Shown here in pieces: positions 34,133 to 41,540 of a stretch of DNA of 64,000 nt. The DNA comes from an uncultured Clostridia bacterium. Lineage in GTDB: Bacteria; Bacillota; Clostridia; Oscillospirales; Ruminococcaceae. The stretch is taken from positions 23,717 through 87,716 of the forward strand of contig CAMELR010000008.1 in assembly GCA_945923775.1 (NCBI GenBank), written 5' to 3'. How positions within the stretch are numbered: position 1 is the first letter of the stretch; each line of letters opens with the position of its first letter. Under the pieces are notes generated by a model. The model saw nothing but the letters and a program-made list of their open reading frames with translations, was not told the DNA's origin and made no database searches. Made by a program: the position numbers and the translations under genes.

Positions 34133-34546
34133 TCACGCATACCCGCAGGTGATCCCGCGCCGCTGCCAGCCTCCTTCGTCGGCACAGTAATAAAACACTT
34201 CGCCTTCCAGCGGTCTTTCAACTATCACTTCAACAAAGCCGTGTTCAATGACCGGAATATCCGCAAGGCTCTGAAAATCGTGACACTCCTTCACATAAGG
34301 CTCACCGCCATCGGGGTAATAAATTGCCGTTACGGCGTAAACGCTGTCGTCAAGCAGGATACCTTCTGCATCAACTATCTGGTGACAGTCAATTGGAAAC
34401 ACGGGAATGTCGCTGACCTCGTCCCGGATCTCTCCGGCAACGCAGTCGATAACAGACAAAGCGTTGAAATTCTTCGCCTTGAGGTACGTTTTGCGGATAG
34501 TAGCTATTGCTTTCTCTACGTCCTCGCGCTTAATGTAGTGATCCAT
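34133..34546 (-). CDS. phage protein of unknown function
   Basis: 137 residues; start at 34546 (MDHYIKREDVEKAIATI) behind GGAGG, 17 bp inside the RusA gene end. It begins with a motif often seen in phage zinc-ribbon proteins (YIKREDV), but the CxxC pair is missing. No function given. Confidence 0.6.
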   Translation of the reverse strand: MDHYIKREDVEKAIATIRKTYLKAKNFNALSVIDCVAGEIRDEVSDIPVFPIDCHQIVDAEGILLDDSVYAVTAIYYPDGGEPYVKECHDFQSLADIPVIEHGFVEVIVERPLEGEVFYYCADEGGWQRRGITCGYA

Positions 34547-34955
34547 TGATATCCTCCAATCTGACGTACGTTTGCGGCTCTTCGCCGTAGAGCTTGATAA
34601 CACAAGCGCTACATATGCACTTATCATCGTCATAAGCCACGCCGTTCAGCGCGTCGCAGACGAGCTTTCCTATGTTGTCCCAGTCTGGTTTCTTGGTCGG
34701 ACGAATCTTCCCGCTGAGCATATCAGCGCGCTTGTATTTCGGCGTGCTTTTCGGAATGCTCATTGTCGCGATTACCGTAATGCGAAGCTGCGAACCATCC
34801 GGAAACTTATGTCCTCCCGCTCTGCGGTACGCCAACTGAATAAGCTGTTCGTGAAGCTTCGTCTCCTTCGGAGTGTATGTAGTGCCGGAGACCCGGCTGT
34901 GCCTGGGCCGCTGCTTTCCGAACGGTTCTCCTGGAATCACGAATTCAATCTGCAT
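34530..34955 (-). CDS. rusA: RusA-type Holliday junction resolvase
   Basis: 141 residues. GEPFGKQRPRHSR at the N-terminus and KPDWDNIGKLVCDALNGVAY with the following acidic DDD are the RusA signature; the Asp residues bind the catalytic metal. It resolves branched phage DNA before packaging. It overlaps the replication gene by 11 bp. Confidence 0.9.
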   Translation of the reverse strand: MQIEFVIPGEPFGKQRPRHSRVSGTTYTPKETKLHEQLIQLAYRRAGGHKFPDGSQLRITVIATMSIPKSTPKYKRADMLSGKIRPTKKPDWDNIGKLVCDALNGVAYDDDKCICSACVIKLYGEEPQTYVRLEDINGSLH

Positions 34956-35637
34956 TCTGCCCCTCCTCCGAATACTGCTTTCTGAGTTCTTCCATCACGT
35001 CTGCCGGATCTATGCTGCTGTTCGGAGCTTCCGTAATCGCTGGTATCTCGTCCTTTACCATCCAGCCTAGTATCATCGGGTAAGAGATTTCGGCAATCTT
35101 GCCCCAGCTACGGAATTTCTGCTCATAGAGGATCACAGCCTTCTCTCCGTATTCCCGAACAAGATACGCCCTGTCTATTGTTTGCGGGGGAGCAGGTTCG
35201 CGCGCACGCGCGCCTTCTTCCCTTCTTACTTCTTCTTTCTTCTTACTTTTTTCTTTTAATAAAGAAGGTGTGTTATCTGTGTGTTGCCCTGTGTGTTGTT
35301 CGTGTGTTATCTGAGTGCTGTTCTGTGTGTTATTTTCAAAAAAACAATCGTAATCAAGTAGCGTTATTATGCTGAATTTCTTGGTTGGTGTGCGTGTTAT
35401 TTTGTGTGTTGCCTCTAAGCGTTCTAGTGCGGTTCTTACTTGTTGCTTTGTGAGTTGGCTCTCATCGACGATTTCCTGCAGCGTTGTTATGACCTGCCCG
35501 CGTTTAAGCGCGACACCCTGATATTGAGTATCGCGCCATGCCGCTTTGAGCGTGAGCCGGACAAGCACTAACAATGCATTGTCATTACCGAACCATTCCC
35601 AACGCAAGAGGTTGCGGTTGAGCTTTACGTAGCCCAC
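34945..35637 (-). CDS. phage replication initiator, winged-helix (DnaD-like)
   Basis: 230 residues from a GTG behind AGGAGG. Residues 1-95 are a winged helix typical of phage replisome organisers (NRNLLRWEW ... QLTKQQVRTALERLEA). A low-complexity charged linker follows, then a C-terminal domain near REYGEKAVILYEQKF. It probably opens the phage origin or loads helicase. Confidence 0.75.
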   Translation of the reverse strand: MGYVKLNRNLLRWEWFGNDNALLVLVRLTLKAAWRDTQYQGVALKRGQVITTLQEIVDESQLTKQQVRTALERLEATHKITRTPTKKFSIITLLDYDCFFENNTQNSTQITHEQHTGQHTDNTPSLLKEKSKKKEEVRREEGARAREPAPPQTIDRAYLVREYGEKAVILYEQKFRSWGKIAEISYPMILGWMVKDEIPAITEAPNSSIDPADVMEELRKQYSEEGQNAD

Positions 35638-35652
35638 GTTTCAGCCCTCCTA

Positions 35653-36267
35653 TCAGAACGGATACGGGTCTCTACCAGCACCGAAATATTCAGCCGCCGG
35701 GGCTGTCTGTGGAGCACTCGCCGCCGGAGGAGCAGCCGGAACGGTTTCGTCGCGCTTTATCAGCTTCGGCTTCGGCACGGTGAATCTTCCTGACTGAATG
35801 CGATCAATCCCGATAAAGCGGAAGATCTCAGGCGCAAAGCCGTGCTTGTCTTCGATCTCATATTCCTTATCGCGCACCAGAATGCCGACTTTAAGCCCTT
35901 TGAGCGACTTCTCGTCCCAGTTCCATGTATAGCCCTTGTTGCTCGCTTCAAGTGCGTCTGTTACGCTGCGGAGCACCGACTTTGTATACTCGTCGCTGTC
36001 CGAGCCGTCGTCCGTCGGAACATAGAACCTCGCCACGCCCTTCCACTTTCTGTCCTCACGGGGATTGTTGTCGTAATCTTCCTTGAAGTAGTCCTTGTAA
36101 TCACCGGAGATGATATCCACATCGATCTCAAGGCGCTCATATGCGCCGTTCTGTCCGGTATAGCTCGCTACCTTTGCATTGATGATCTGCGCCTCATAGC
36201 CGCCTGCGGGGAGCTTCTCGCGCTCGCCTGATGCCCTTACGTTGTCCCAGTTGTTCGGTCTTCTCAT
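35653..36267 (-). CDS. DUF669 protein, SSB-like
   Basis: 204 residues of the DUF669 family found in phage replication/recombination modules. The N-terminal 150 residues look OB-like. A Pro/Ala-rich tail ends in DPYPF, resembling the acidic protein-binding tip of single-strand binding proteins. It sits next to the ATPase gene, as in other phages. Confidence 0.8.
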   Translation of the reverse strand: MRRPNNWDNVRASGEREKLPAGGYEAQIINAKVASYTGQNGAYERLEIDVDIISGDYKDYFKEDYDNNPREDRKWKGVARFYVPTDDGSDSDEYTKSVLRSVTDALEASNKGYTWNWDEKSLKGLKVGILVRDKEYEIEDKHGFAPEIFRFIGIDRIQSGRFTVPKPKLIKRDETVPAAPPAASAPQTAPAAEYFGAGRDPYPF

Positions 36268-36268
36268 G

Positions 36269-36895
36269 TTATTTATCCTCCTGTGTATTCAGTCCGTAGT
36301 ATTCACGGATAGTTCTATCGACCATTTTCAGGTCATTGTCGATTTCGAGTGCCGGGAACATTCCCATCGGCGATTTCGCCGTTGAATGTCCCTCGGACTG
36401 AGTGATGAAATGATGTCCCTTTTCGTCTGTAGTGCAGAGCAGTACGATGCTGAAAAGCCCCTCGACAGTGAGCTTTTCGCGGAGCATTTTCCCGACGGTC
36501 TTTGCACGGCTGAACCCGTCCTCGACCTCGACATGATGCAGGAAATACACTATCGTGCTATCGTCAGTATCGTTTATAACGGACTGCAAAAGGCTGTAAA
36601 AATGCAGCGCCATGTCCGTGAATTTGCCGTAGCCCGTGTCCTTTGCGTGCGCAAACAGCTCGAAGCACATAAGGTACTGGCTGTCGTCGATGGCATAGCA
36701 ATGCATCGTGTTATGTCTCAGAACGTTTATGATATCGCCGTAGCCCGCCTTGTTTATGAGCTTCATACCCGTCGTCCTGAACGGAAGCGGTTTGCTCGCC
36801 ACATTAAATATTCCTATCTCCTCCGGGGAGAAATTGCGCAGGGAAGTACTCTTTCCGCTGCCGCTTTCTCCCATGATAAGTACTGGTATTCCCAT
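36269..36895 (-). CDS. phage AAA-type ATPase (Sak4-like)
   Basis: 208 residues with Walker A GESGSGKST near residue 9 and Walker B-like YFLHHVEV, in the AAA_24/Sak4 class of phage recombinase-like ATPases. With Gp157 and DUF669 neighbours it forms a typical recombination module. Confidence 0.8.
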   Translation of the reverse strand: MGIPVLIMGESGSGKSTSLRNFSPEEIGIFNVASKPLPFRTTGMKLINKAGYGDIINVLRHNTMHCYAIDDSQYLMCFELFAHAKDTGYGKFTDMALHFYSLLQSVINDTDDSTIVYFLHHVEVEDGFSRAKTVGKMLREKLTVEGLFSIVLLCTTDEKGHHFITQSEGHSTAKSPMGMFPALEIDNDLKMVDRTIREYYGLNTQEDK

Positions 36896-36904
36896 GATAT
36901 CACC

Positions 36905-37507
36905 TCACTTTATCGTGATGGACGGCGTCTTTCCGAGACTTGCGCCCGGGATCTCCTCACCGCCCTCAATCGCGCTTCTTACAGCCGTTTTACTTATTTC
37001 CGGTGCCTTGAAATTCAGCAGGTCATCTCTGCCGCTGTTCTGCGCCCACTTGATGAAGCCCGCTTCGTCCGGTATCTTTACGCTGAGTCTTCCGTCGGAC
37101 ACCGAAAGCGCGGCTCTGGGCGTGCTTATTTTTCTGAGGTTGACCCGCTGCATTGTTTCAAGCAGATACGCCGTAAGCGACTGTATCTTAGCCTTAGCGC
37201 GCTTCTCGCGGGCGTCCAGCTGCTTCTTTTCGGCGGCGATCGCGGCGCTTTCCGCCCTGAGGTCCTTTATGCAGCAGGCTATATTCTCTGCCTTTGATTC
37301 TATCTCGCCCTCGATACCGTCCAGCGTGTCGAACCATGCGGTAAGCAGCTCCTGCTTGTATTCTGCGGGGTCGCTGACGGTGTTCCCGCTGCTGTCGGTG
37401 TATGTTCCGTCAGGTTGGGCTGTGAGTTCGCTCTCGATGTCGTTCAGGCGGTCAAACTCCGAGAAAAGTCTCTCGTAATCTGCCGAAAGTTCGTATAATC
37501 TTGCCAT
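36905..37507 (-). CDS. Gp157-like protein
   Basis: 200 residues, long coiled coil (about 60-115) and the conserved C-terminal INxxK-type end (ASLGKTPSITIK). It matches the siphovirus Gp157 family, associated with phage recombination. AAGGAG upstream. Confidence 0.85.
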   Translation of the reverse strand: MARLYELSADYERLFSEFDRLNDIESELTAQPDGTYTDSSGNTVSDPAEYKQELLTAWFDTLDGIEGEIESKAENIACCIKDLRAESAAIAAEKKQLDAREKRAKAKIQSLTAYLLETMQRVNLRKISTPRAALSVSDGRLSVKIPDEAGFIKWAQNSGRDDLLNFKAPEISKTAVRSAIEGGEEIPGASLGKTPSITIK

Positions 37508-37508
37508 A

Positions 37509-37598
37509 TTACTTCTCCTTTATCGTTTTAAGTATGTCCTGGAGTATCTTCTCGCGCTCCTCCGGCGATTTCTCGCCGGCGTCTGTGAAATGGGTCAT
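37509..37598 (-). CDS. 29-residue ORF between phage genes
   Basis: A short reading frame (MTHFTDAGEKSPEERE ... TIKEK) behind GAGGGA, fitting exactly between the stop of the PAPS-reductase-like gene and the Gp157 start. Its helical, charged sequence and tight packing suggest it is translated; no function is seen. Confidence 0.45.
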   Translation of the reverse strand: MTHFTDAGEKSPEEREKILQDILKTIKEK

Positions 37599-37601
37599 GA
37601 T

Positions 37602-38708
37602 TTATCCCTCCATATCGTCAAAAGACATCTGCCCGCCGCTCTTTTCGGCTTCCATGCGCTTCTTCTTATATTCGTTGTACTGCATTCGGTATCTGTAGCT
37701 ACCCCCGAAGATATTCCAGGCTGCCTTGACGACGTTCGGCTCATACGGCTTGATTTTCTCCAGGTCGGCGACTGCCTTGTAGGAAATCGGACAGCCACAG
37801 CAGCCGGTTCTTGTCAGCCCGTAGACCTCGTAAGCGTCGGAATACCGCACGCCGTACTTTTCCTTGTACCAGGCCTTATCCGCGTCGCTGACGTAGTACA
37901 GCGGGCGCAGACGGTACTGCCCGGAGCTTGTTTCTGTGAAGCACATCGTCGTGCAGTCCTTGCGGGGAACCGACCTCATGCCGCCCTCGTCGCGGCGCTC
38001 GCCGGTGATTATCATGTCGAAATCTTTCTGAACGGCGTGCGCAACATCCTTCTTGCAGCAGTCGCAGCACTTTGCGCTGATCTTGAAATCCGGCGGATAC
38101 TCGCCGATGAAATCGCGCATATATTTGCTGCTGTTGATGACAAGCTGAATGTTCGGGCGGGGTTCTCCGGCTGAATTACAGCAGCAGAGGAAGTTTATAA
38201 CGCTTTCGCACTTCGGGTAACGTTCTTTCAGTTCTCCGCGCTTAGCCGCCTTGTCCTCCGCCTGTTCGTATTCCTGCGCTATCGACAGCGGAACGCCTTT
38301 CTTCTGCCACTCCGACAGCCCGGCAGACATTATCTTTGACACAAAGGGAATTCCGTAGGTTCTCGCCGCCTGCACTATGCTGATTTTCGGGCGGTACTCT
38401 GTGATTTCAACGCCGTACTTCTCGGCGGTCGCCTTTACATGGTCTTTGGTAGCTTTCATCTCTAAGCCGGTGTTGAAGAACGCGTACTTCACCGGCGGCA
38501 GGCTTGGGAACGCCGCTCGGGTGCGTTCGATGATGTCTATAAGAATATCGCTGTCCGCACCGCCGGAGTATGAGCAGATAGCCTTAGGGTGCTGTTTCAG
38601 CCGTGTCGCAATAATGCCCTGTATCGCCTGAAACTTCGCAGGCGCGTCAAAGTCTGCGTATGCCGGGCGGTCGGTGTATACCCGGCTTTTGTATTCTTGT
38701 TTTGCCAC
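37602..38708 (-). CDS. phage PAPS-reductase/DndC-like PP-loop protein
   Basis: 368 residues from GTG 38708 with AAAGGA upstream; a longer frame to 38855 would overlap the membrane gene. The PP-loop YSGGADSDIL activates a substrate by adenylation. Cys clusters CCDCC and TGCCGCP could carry sulfur or an Fe-S cluster. The family includes PAPS reductase and DndC-type enzymes; in phages the true substrate is unknown. Confidence 0.8.
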   Translation of the reverse strand: MAKQEYKSRVYTDRPAYADFDAPAKFQAIQGIIATRLKQHPKAICSYSGGADSDILIDIIERTRAAFPSLPPVKYAFFNTGLEMKATKDHVKATAEKYGVEITEYRPKISIVQAARTYGIPFVSKIMSAGLSEWQKKGVPLSIAQEYEQAEDKAAKRGELKERYPKCESVINFLCCCNSAGEPRPNIQLVINSSKYMRDFIGEYPPDFKISAKCCDCCKKDVAHAVQKDFDMIITGERRDEGGMRSVPRKDCTTMCFTETSSGQYRLRPLYYVSDADKAWYKEKYGVRYSDAYEVYGLTRTGCCGCPISYKAVADLEKIKPYEPNVVKAAWNIFGGSYRYRMQYNEYKKKRMEAEKSGGQMSFDDMEG

Positions 38709-38778
38709 TTGACAAATTCCTTTCTTTAGGCTATAATAGCCTTGTAAACGTTTTTCTTTGCCGCTTGCTGAATTCCGT

Positions 38779-38967
38779 TCAGGAGCGGTTTTTCTTTTTC
38801 TTCTGCAGGAGCAGTCCTCTGAACGACCACACCATGATAATGCAAGTGATTGCAACTGCTATGTCCATGCCGTTCATGGAGTAGCTCCAGCCGTTCAGCG
38901 CGGATACTATCCAGCGCAGGTGGAAGCCCACCATGGCGGCTATCGCGTAGGGTATGTACTTCTTCAC
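38779..38967 (-). CDS. small two-helix membrane protein
   Basis: 62 residues from GTG with GGAGG upstream, two hydrophobic segments (about 5-25 and 34-52) and a poly-Lys end. Its start overlaps the previous stop (GTGA). Typical of early phage genes without known role. Confidence 0.55.
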   Translation of the reverse strand: MKKYIPYAIAAMVGFHLRWIVSALNGWSYSMNGMDIAVAITCIIMVWSFRGLLLQKKKKNRS

Positions 38968-39275
38968 GCCTGAACCTCCATAGCTTTCAGCTTCTTAAAT
39001 CTGCGTTCCAGGTCGGCAATGTTAAGCCCCCAGGCTTCGTAGGCTATCTCGGTGTTCACGCGCTGAGCATTCCAGACCGGAGTGTTTCGCTCGGTCATTA
39101 TCGCCAGAGCCTTGTTTTTCAGGCTCTTGATGGTCGCGGGCGCGAGCTTCCCGAAAAGTTCCCTGATGTCGCTGTTGGAAAGCTCTATGCGCTCGTAGTA
39201 CAGCCGTATTGCAGTTTCCAGCGAGGATATCTGCGGTACGCGGACTGTCGCTGCTGTTGATGGCATTGTGTTCAC
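38964..39275 (-). CDS. phage early protein with HTH-like segment
   Basis: 103 residues. LSNSDIRELFGKLAPATIKSL reads like a helix-turn-helix. It lies in the early operon just before small genes of unknown role. Confidence 0.55.
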   Translation of the reverse strand: MNTMPSTAATVRVPQISSLETAIRLYYERIELSNSDIRELFGKLAPATIKSLKNKALAIMTERNTPVWNAQRVNTEIAYEAWGLNIADLERRFKKLKAMEVQA

Positions 39276-39419
39276 CTCCTTCCGCTGGTTTTAGAAATGT
39301 AGAAAAACTTCTTCTAGGTTCGTGCATTTTTGCACTTGACAGGTGTAATTCCTTTTATAATGCCGTGTAACCCGTTTCCACACCACTTCCCATATGATGT
39401 ATCTCAACCACATAAAAGG

Positions 39420-39448
39420 TTGATTTTTTGTCCAATATGTTGTATAAT
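39420..39448 (+). promoter_or_regulatory. promoter of the 44-aa gene
   Basis: TTGATT (39420-39425), 17 bp, TATAAT (39443-39448), on the opposite strand to the early operon, 33 bp before the start codon. Confidence 0.7.
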
Positions 39449-39480
39449 GATACTACCAAGCAAGGAAGGAGGAAATGCGA

Positions 39481-39615
39481 ATGGGGAATACAAAGCAGAC
39501 AAGCAAATCTATTGCTTCAACAGCTTCAAAGATCCTGAGAGATAACCGCTACAGTTCCAATTCCAAAAGCGTAGCTGGCAGCGCATTATCTCAGACCAAG
39601 ACATCTAAGAAGTAA
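39481..39615 (+). CDS. 44-residue basic protein, own transcription unit
   Basis: Reading frame of 44 codons behind AAGGAGG: MGNTKQTSKSIASTASKILR with KSVAGSALSQTKTSKK at the end. It resembles a small Ser/Lys-rich protein family seen on mobile elements, often with the ending AGSALSQ; function is unknown. It has its own promoter and terminator and runs against the early genes. Confidence 0.75.
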   Translation: MGNTKQTSKSIASTASKILRDNRYSSNSKSVAGSALSQTKTSKK

Positions 39616-39622
39616 TCGGGCA

Positions 39623-39651
39623 CTCGGGGGTAGACATCGTTTACTCCCGAG
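39623..39651 (+). terminator. terminator of the 44-aa gene
   Basis: Stem CTCGGGGGTA/TACTCCCGAG with one G-T pair (39623-39632 with 39642-39651), then TTCTTTGT. It overlaps the 3' end of the HTH gene on the other strand. Confidence 0.75.
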
Positions 39652-39862
39652 CTTCTTTGTCCGAAGCAAACAGGTATTTCATGTCCGTGTCCGGGAAAAA
39701 CATATCGTGTATCGCATACATCTCGCTGCGTGTAAACTGAGATTTTTCGGTGACCTTGTGCGACATGGCTTCCTTTGATATGCCAACGCCCCTCGCGATT
39801 TTACGGCAGGACAGCTTTCGCCGGGCTATCTCTGTTTTTAAGTTCAGCAGCATTTCTCTCAC
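39641..39862 (-). CDS. small helix-turn-helix protein
   Basis: 73 residues; LSCRKIARGVGISKEAMSHK is a Cro-like HTH. It lies next to the Rha-like gene in the early regulatory region and is likely a transcriptional regulator. Confidence 0.7.
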   Translation of the reverse strand: MREMLLNLKTEIARRKLSCRKIARGVGISKEAMSHKVTEKSQFTRSEMYAIHDMFFPDTDMKYLFASDKEARE

Positions 39863-39891
39863 CCCCTTTCGCTGGTCTTAGGTATTCCTCC

Positions 39892-40431
39892 TTAAATCTC
39901 TGCAAGTTCCATCTGCTCCCACGGAGAGGTTTCCACGAAATCCTCTATCACGGGAATTCCGAAGTGTGTGAGCAGGAGCTCGGTCTGCTTCGCAACCTTT
40001 CGCGGGTGGCTGTTCTGCCGCTCCATAACTATACGGACGTTTTTGATAAGGCTTGATACCTCTCCAGCTGATGTGGATTTTGCGGGATAGTGCTGAATAG
40101 TTGTCTGAGCTTCAAGCTGTTCCTTCATCTTCTCAAACGCCGAAACATACGCCGCAGTGAACAGCACGCCTTTCTTCCCTGTGAGCTTGTTCGCTATCAT
40201 GTCGCAGCCCTTTTTGGTGATGAGGTAGCAGGGGAGTTCCTTGTTCTGTTCGTTACGGTAGGTTGCTTCTACGAAATATTCGGACTGGGGAATTTCCCCC
40301 TCTCCTAAATATCCGATATATGTACGGATTGATTTGAGGAGTTCGTTGTGCGGTCTTTCAATCTTCTCCGCAACCTCTCTGCTGTCGGCGTAGAATTCGC
40401 CATCATAGTTTGTGAGCTGAAATTCTGTCAT
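39892..40431 (-). CDS. Rha-family regulatory protein
   Basis: 179 residues. SREVAEKIERPHNELLKSIR and ELPCYLITKKGCDMIANKL are the Rha (PF09669) hallmarks, followed by a C-terminal antirepressor-type helical part. Rha blocks growth in hosts lacking certain factors; here it is the second gene after the early promoter. Confidence 0.85.
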   Translation of the reverse strand: MTEFQLTNYDGEFYADSREVAEKIERPHNELLKSIRTYIGYLGEGEIPQSEYFVEATYRNEQNKELPCYLITKKGCDMIANKLTGKKGVLFTAAYVSAFEKMKEQLEAQTTIQHYPAKSTSAGEVSSLIKNVRIVMERQNSHPRKVAKQTELLLTHFGIPVIEDFVETSPWEQMELAEI

Positions 40432-40443
40432 GTGATGTCCTCC

Positions 40444-40653
40444 TTAAGATTTAACTGTTCTTTCCTCTGTGAGTCCAAGCAAATAATCAACAGAGCAGCC
40501 AAACAGCTTTGACATTTTAATTAATGCTGTTGCCGGAATTTTCCCCGTCTGCTGCCATGTGTATACTGTTCTCCTCTCCACACCTAGCTTCTCGGATAAT
40601 TCTTCCAATGACATTTTGAACCGTGTGCGCTCGACATCAATATTAATATACAT
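40444..40653 (-). CDS. Cro-like HTH regulator
   Basis: 69 residues, XRE fold (MSLEELSEKLGVERRTVYTW ... LFGCSVDYLLGLT). First gene of the early operon, divergent from the CI-like repressor; the likely Cro counterpart acting on the shared operator region. Confidence 0.85.
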   Translation of the reverse strand: MYINIDVERTRFKMSLEELSEKLGVERRTVYTWQQTGKIPATALIKMSKLFGCSVDYLLGLTEERTVKS

Positions 40654-40691
40654 TCCATCACCTCCTCATCTTGGGTTTTTAATGTTGTTAC

Positions 40692-40742
40692 ATTACCCGT
40701 ATCGGGTAATAATATAATACTCCCATTTTGAGGTTTTGTCAA
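40692..40742 (-). promoter_or_regulatory. early promoter with CI operator and palindrome
   Basis: On the - strand TTGACA (40742-40737), 17 bp, TATTAT (40719-40714). The spacer contains CTCAAAATGGG (40732-40722). Over the start point lies a perfect palindrome ATTACCCG-TAT-CGGGTAAT (40692-40710), a likely second operator. Confidence 0.85.
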
Positions 40743-40818
40743 TACGGTTTTTCTCGCTTTGAGTAACATATTTTTGCTTGCTTATTTGTGCACAATCACC
40801 AAATTGAATTTTTTAGGG

Positions 40819-40847
40819 TTGACAAATACTCAAAATGGGTATATTAT
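40819..40847 (+). promoter_or_regulatory. repressor promoter with matching operator
   Basis: TTGACA (40819-40824), 17 bp, TATTAT (40842-40847). The spacer carries the same CTCAAAATGGG (40829-40839) as the divergent early promoter, so one repressor can close both. Confidence 0.85.
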
Positions 40848-40870
40848 AACTAATGAAAGGGTGTGTTTAT

Positions 40871-41473
40871 ATGTTTGACAATAGACTTACAATTCTCCGT
40901 GAAGAAATGAAACTCACAAAAAAAGAAATGGCAGAGAAATTAAACCTACCATATACTACGTATTCAAATTATGAAAACGATGAGCGCGAACCTAACTCCG
41001 AAACATTAATCCTAATCGCCCAAACTTGCGGAGTATCTGTTGATTATTTGCTCGGACTAACAAACATAAGAAAAAAAGAAAACGAAGCAATTTGTGAAAC
41101 GTTAGGATTAAGCGAAATTTCAATAGAACATATAAAGAAGATAGCGGGTCTTCATCATAATGCTAAGCAAAAAAACAATTATTGCGATATCGAAGCACTT
41201 GATTACCTTCTTTCTAGCGAACACTATGAATCCGTGCTCTTGGGTCTATCGTTATGTTATGAAATTATTAAGTATGACCGATATGTTCAAATAGACGATT
41301 TAAAAGAACGGCAGGAATTAAACAAACAACTTAATGATTTTTTGCCAACTCTCGACAAAATGCATATGTTTCCAGCAGGAAAATACGATATGGCTAGACT
41401 GCACCTTGAAGAAACTTTAGCATTAATAAGACATATGTTTACAAAAGAATTAAATGATATTGCGGAATCGTAA
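40871..41473 (+). CDS. CI-like phage repressor
   Basis: 200 residues; start at 40871 with GAAAGGG 8 nt upstream. The N-terminal XRE domain (LTKKEMAEKLNLPYTTYSNYE) resembles that of the Cro-like protein (both have SVDYLLGLT). The C-terminal half is helical and not a LexA/S24 peptidase, so induction may not involve self-cleavage. The gene is visibly richer in A/T than its neighbours. Confidence 0.8.
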   Translation: MFDNRLTILREEMKLTKKEMAEKLNLPYTTYSNYENDEREPNSETLILIAQTCGVSVDYLLGLTNIRKKENEAICETLGLSEISIEHIKKIAGLHHNAKQKNNYCDIEALDYLLSSEHYESVLLGLSLCYEIIKYDRYVQIDDLKERQELNKQLNDFLPTLDKMHMFPAGKYDMARLHLEETLALIRHMFTKELNDIAES

Positions 41474-41493
41474 ACAATCTGTAAATAAAAAAA

Positions 41494-41517
41494 TCCCCTG
41501 CCCATAAGGACAGGGGA
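41494..41517. terminator. hairpin between repressor and integrase
   Basis: CCCCTG/CAGGGG stem with a 10-nt loop. A T7 run follows only on the - strand, so it best stops leftward transcription into the repressor region. Confidence 0.45.
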
Positions 41518-41540
41518 ACCTACTAGAAAGGAGCAACCTC

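Noticed and set aside
34055..34549. 164-residue + strand frame
   Set aside because: Antisense to phage early genes with correct overlaps; no supporting motif.
39336..39361. TTGACA and TATAAT on the + strand upstream of the 44-aa gene
   Set aside because: The spacer is only 14 bp; the promoter at 39420-39448 has 17 bp and is closer.
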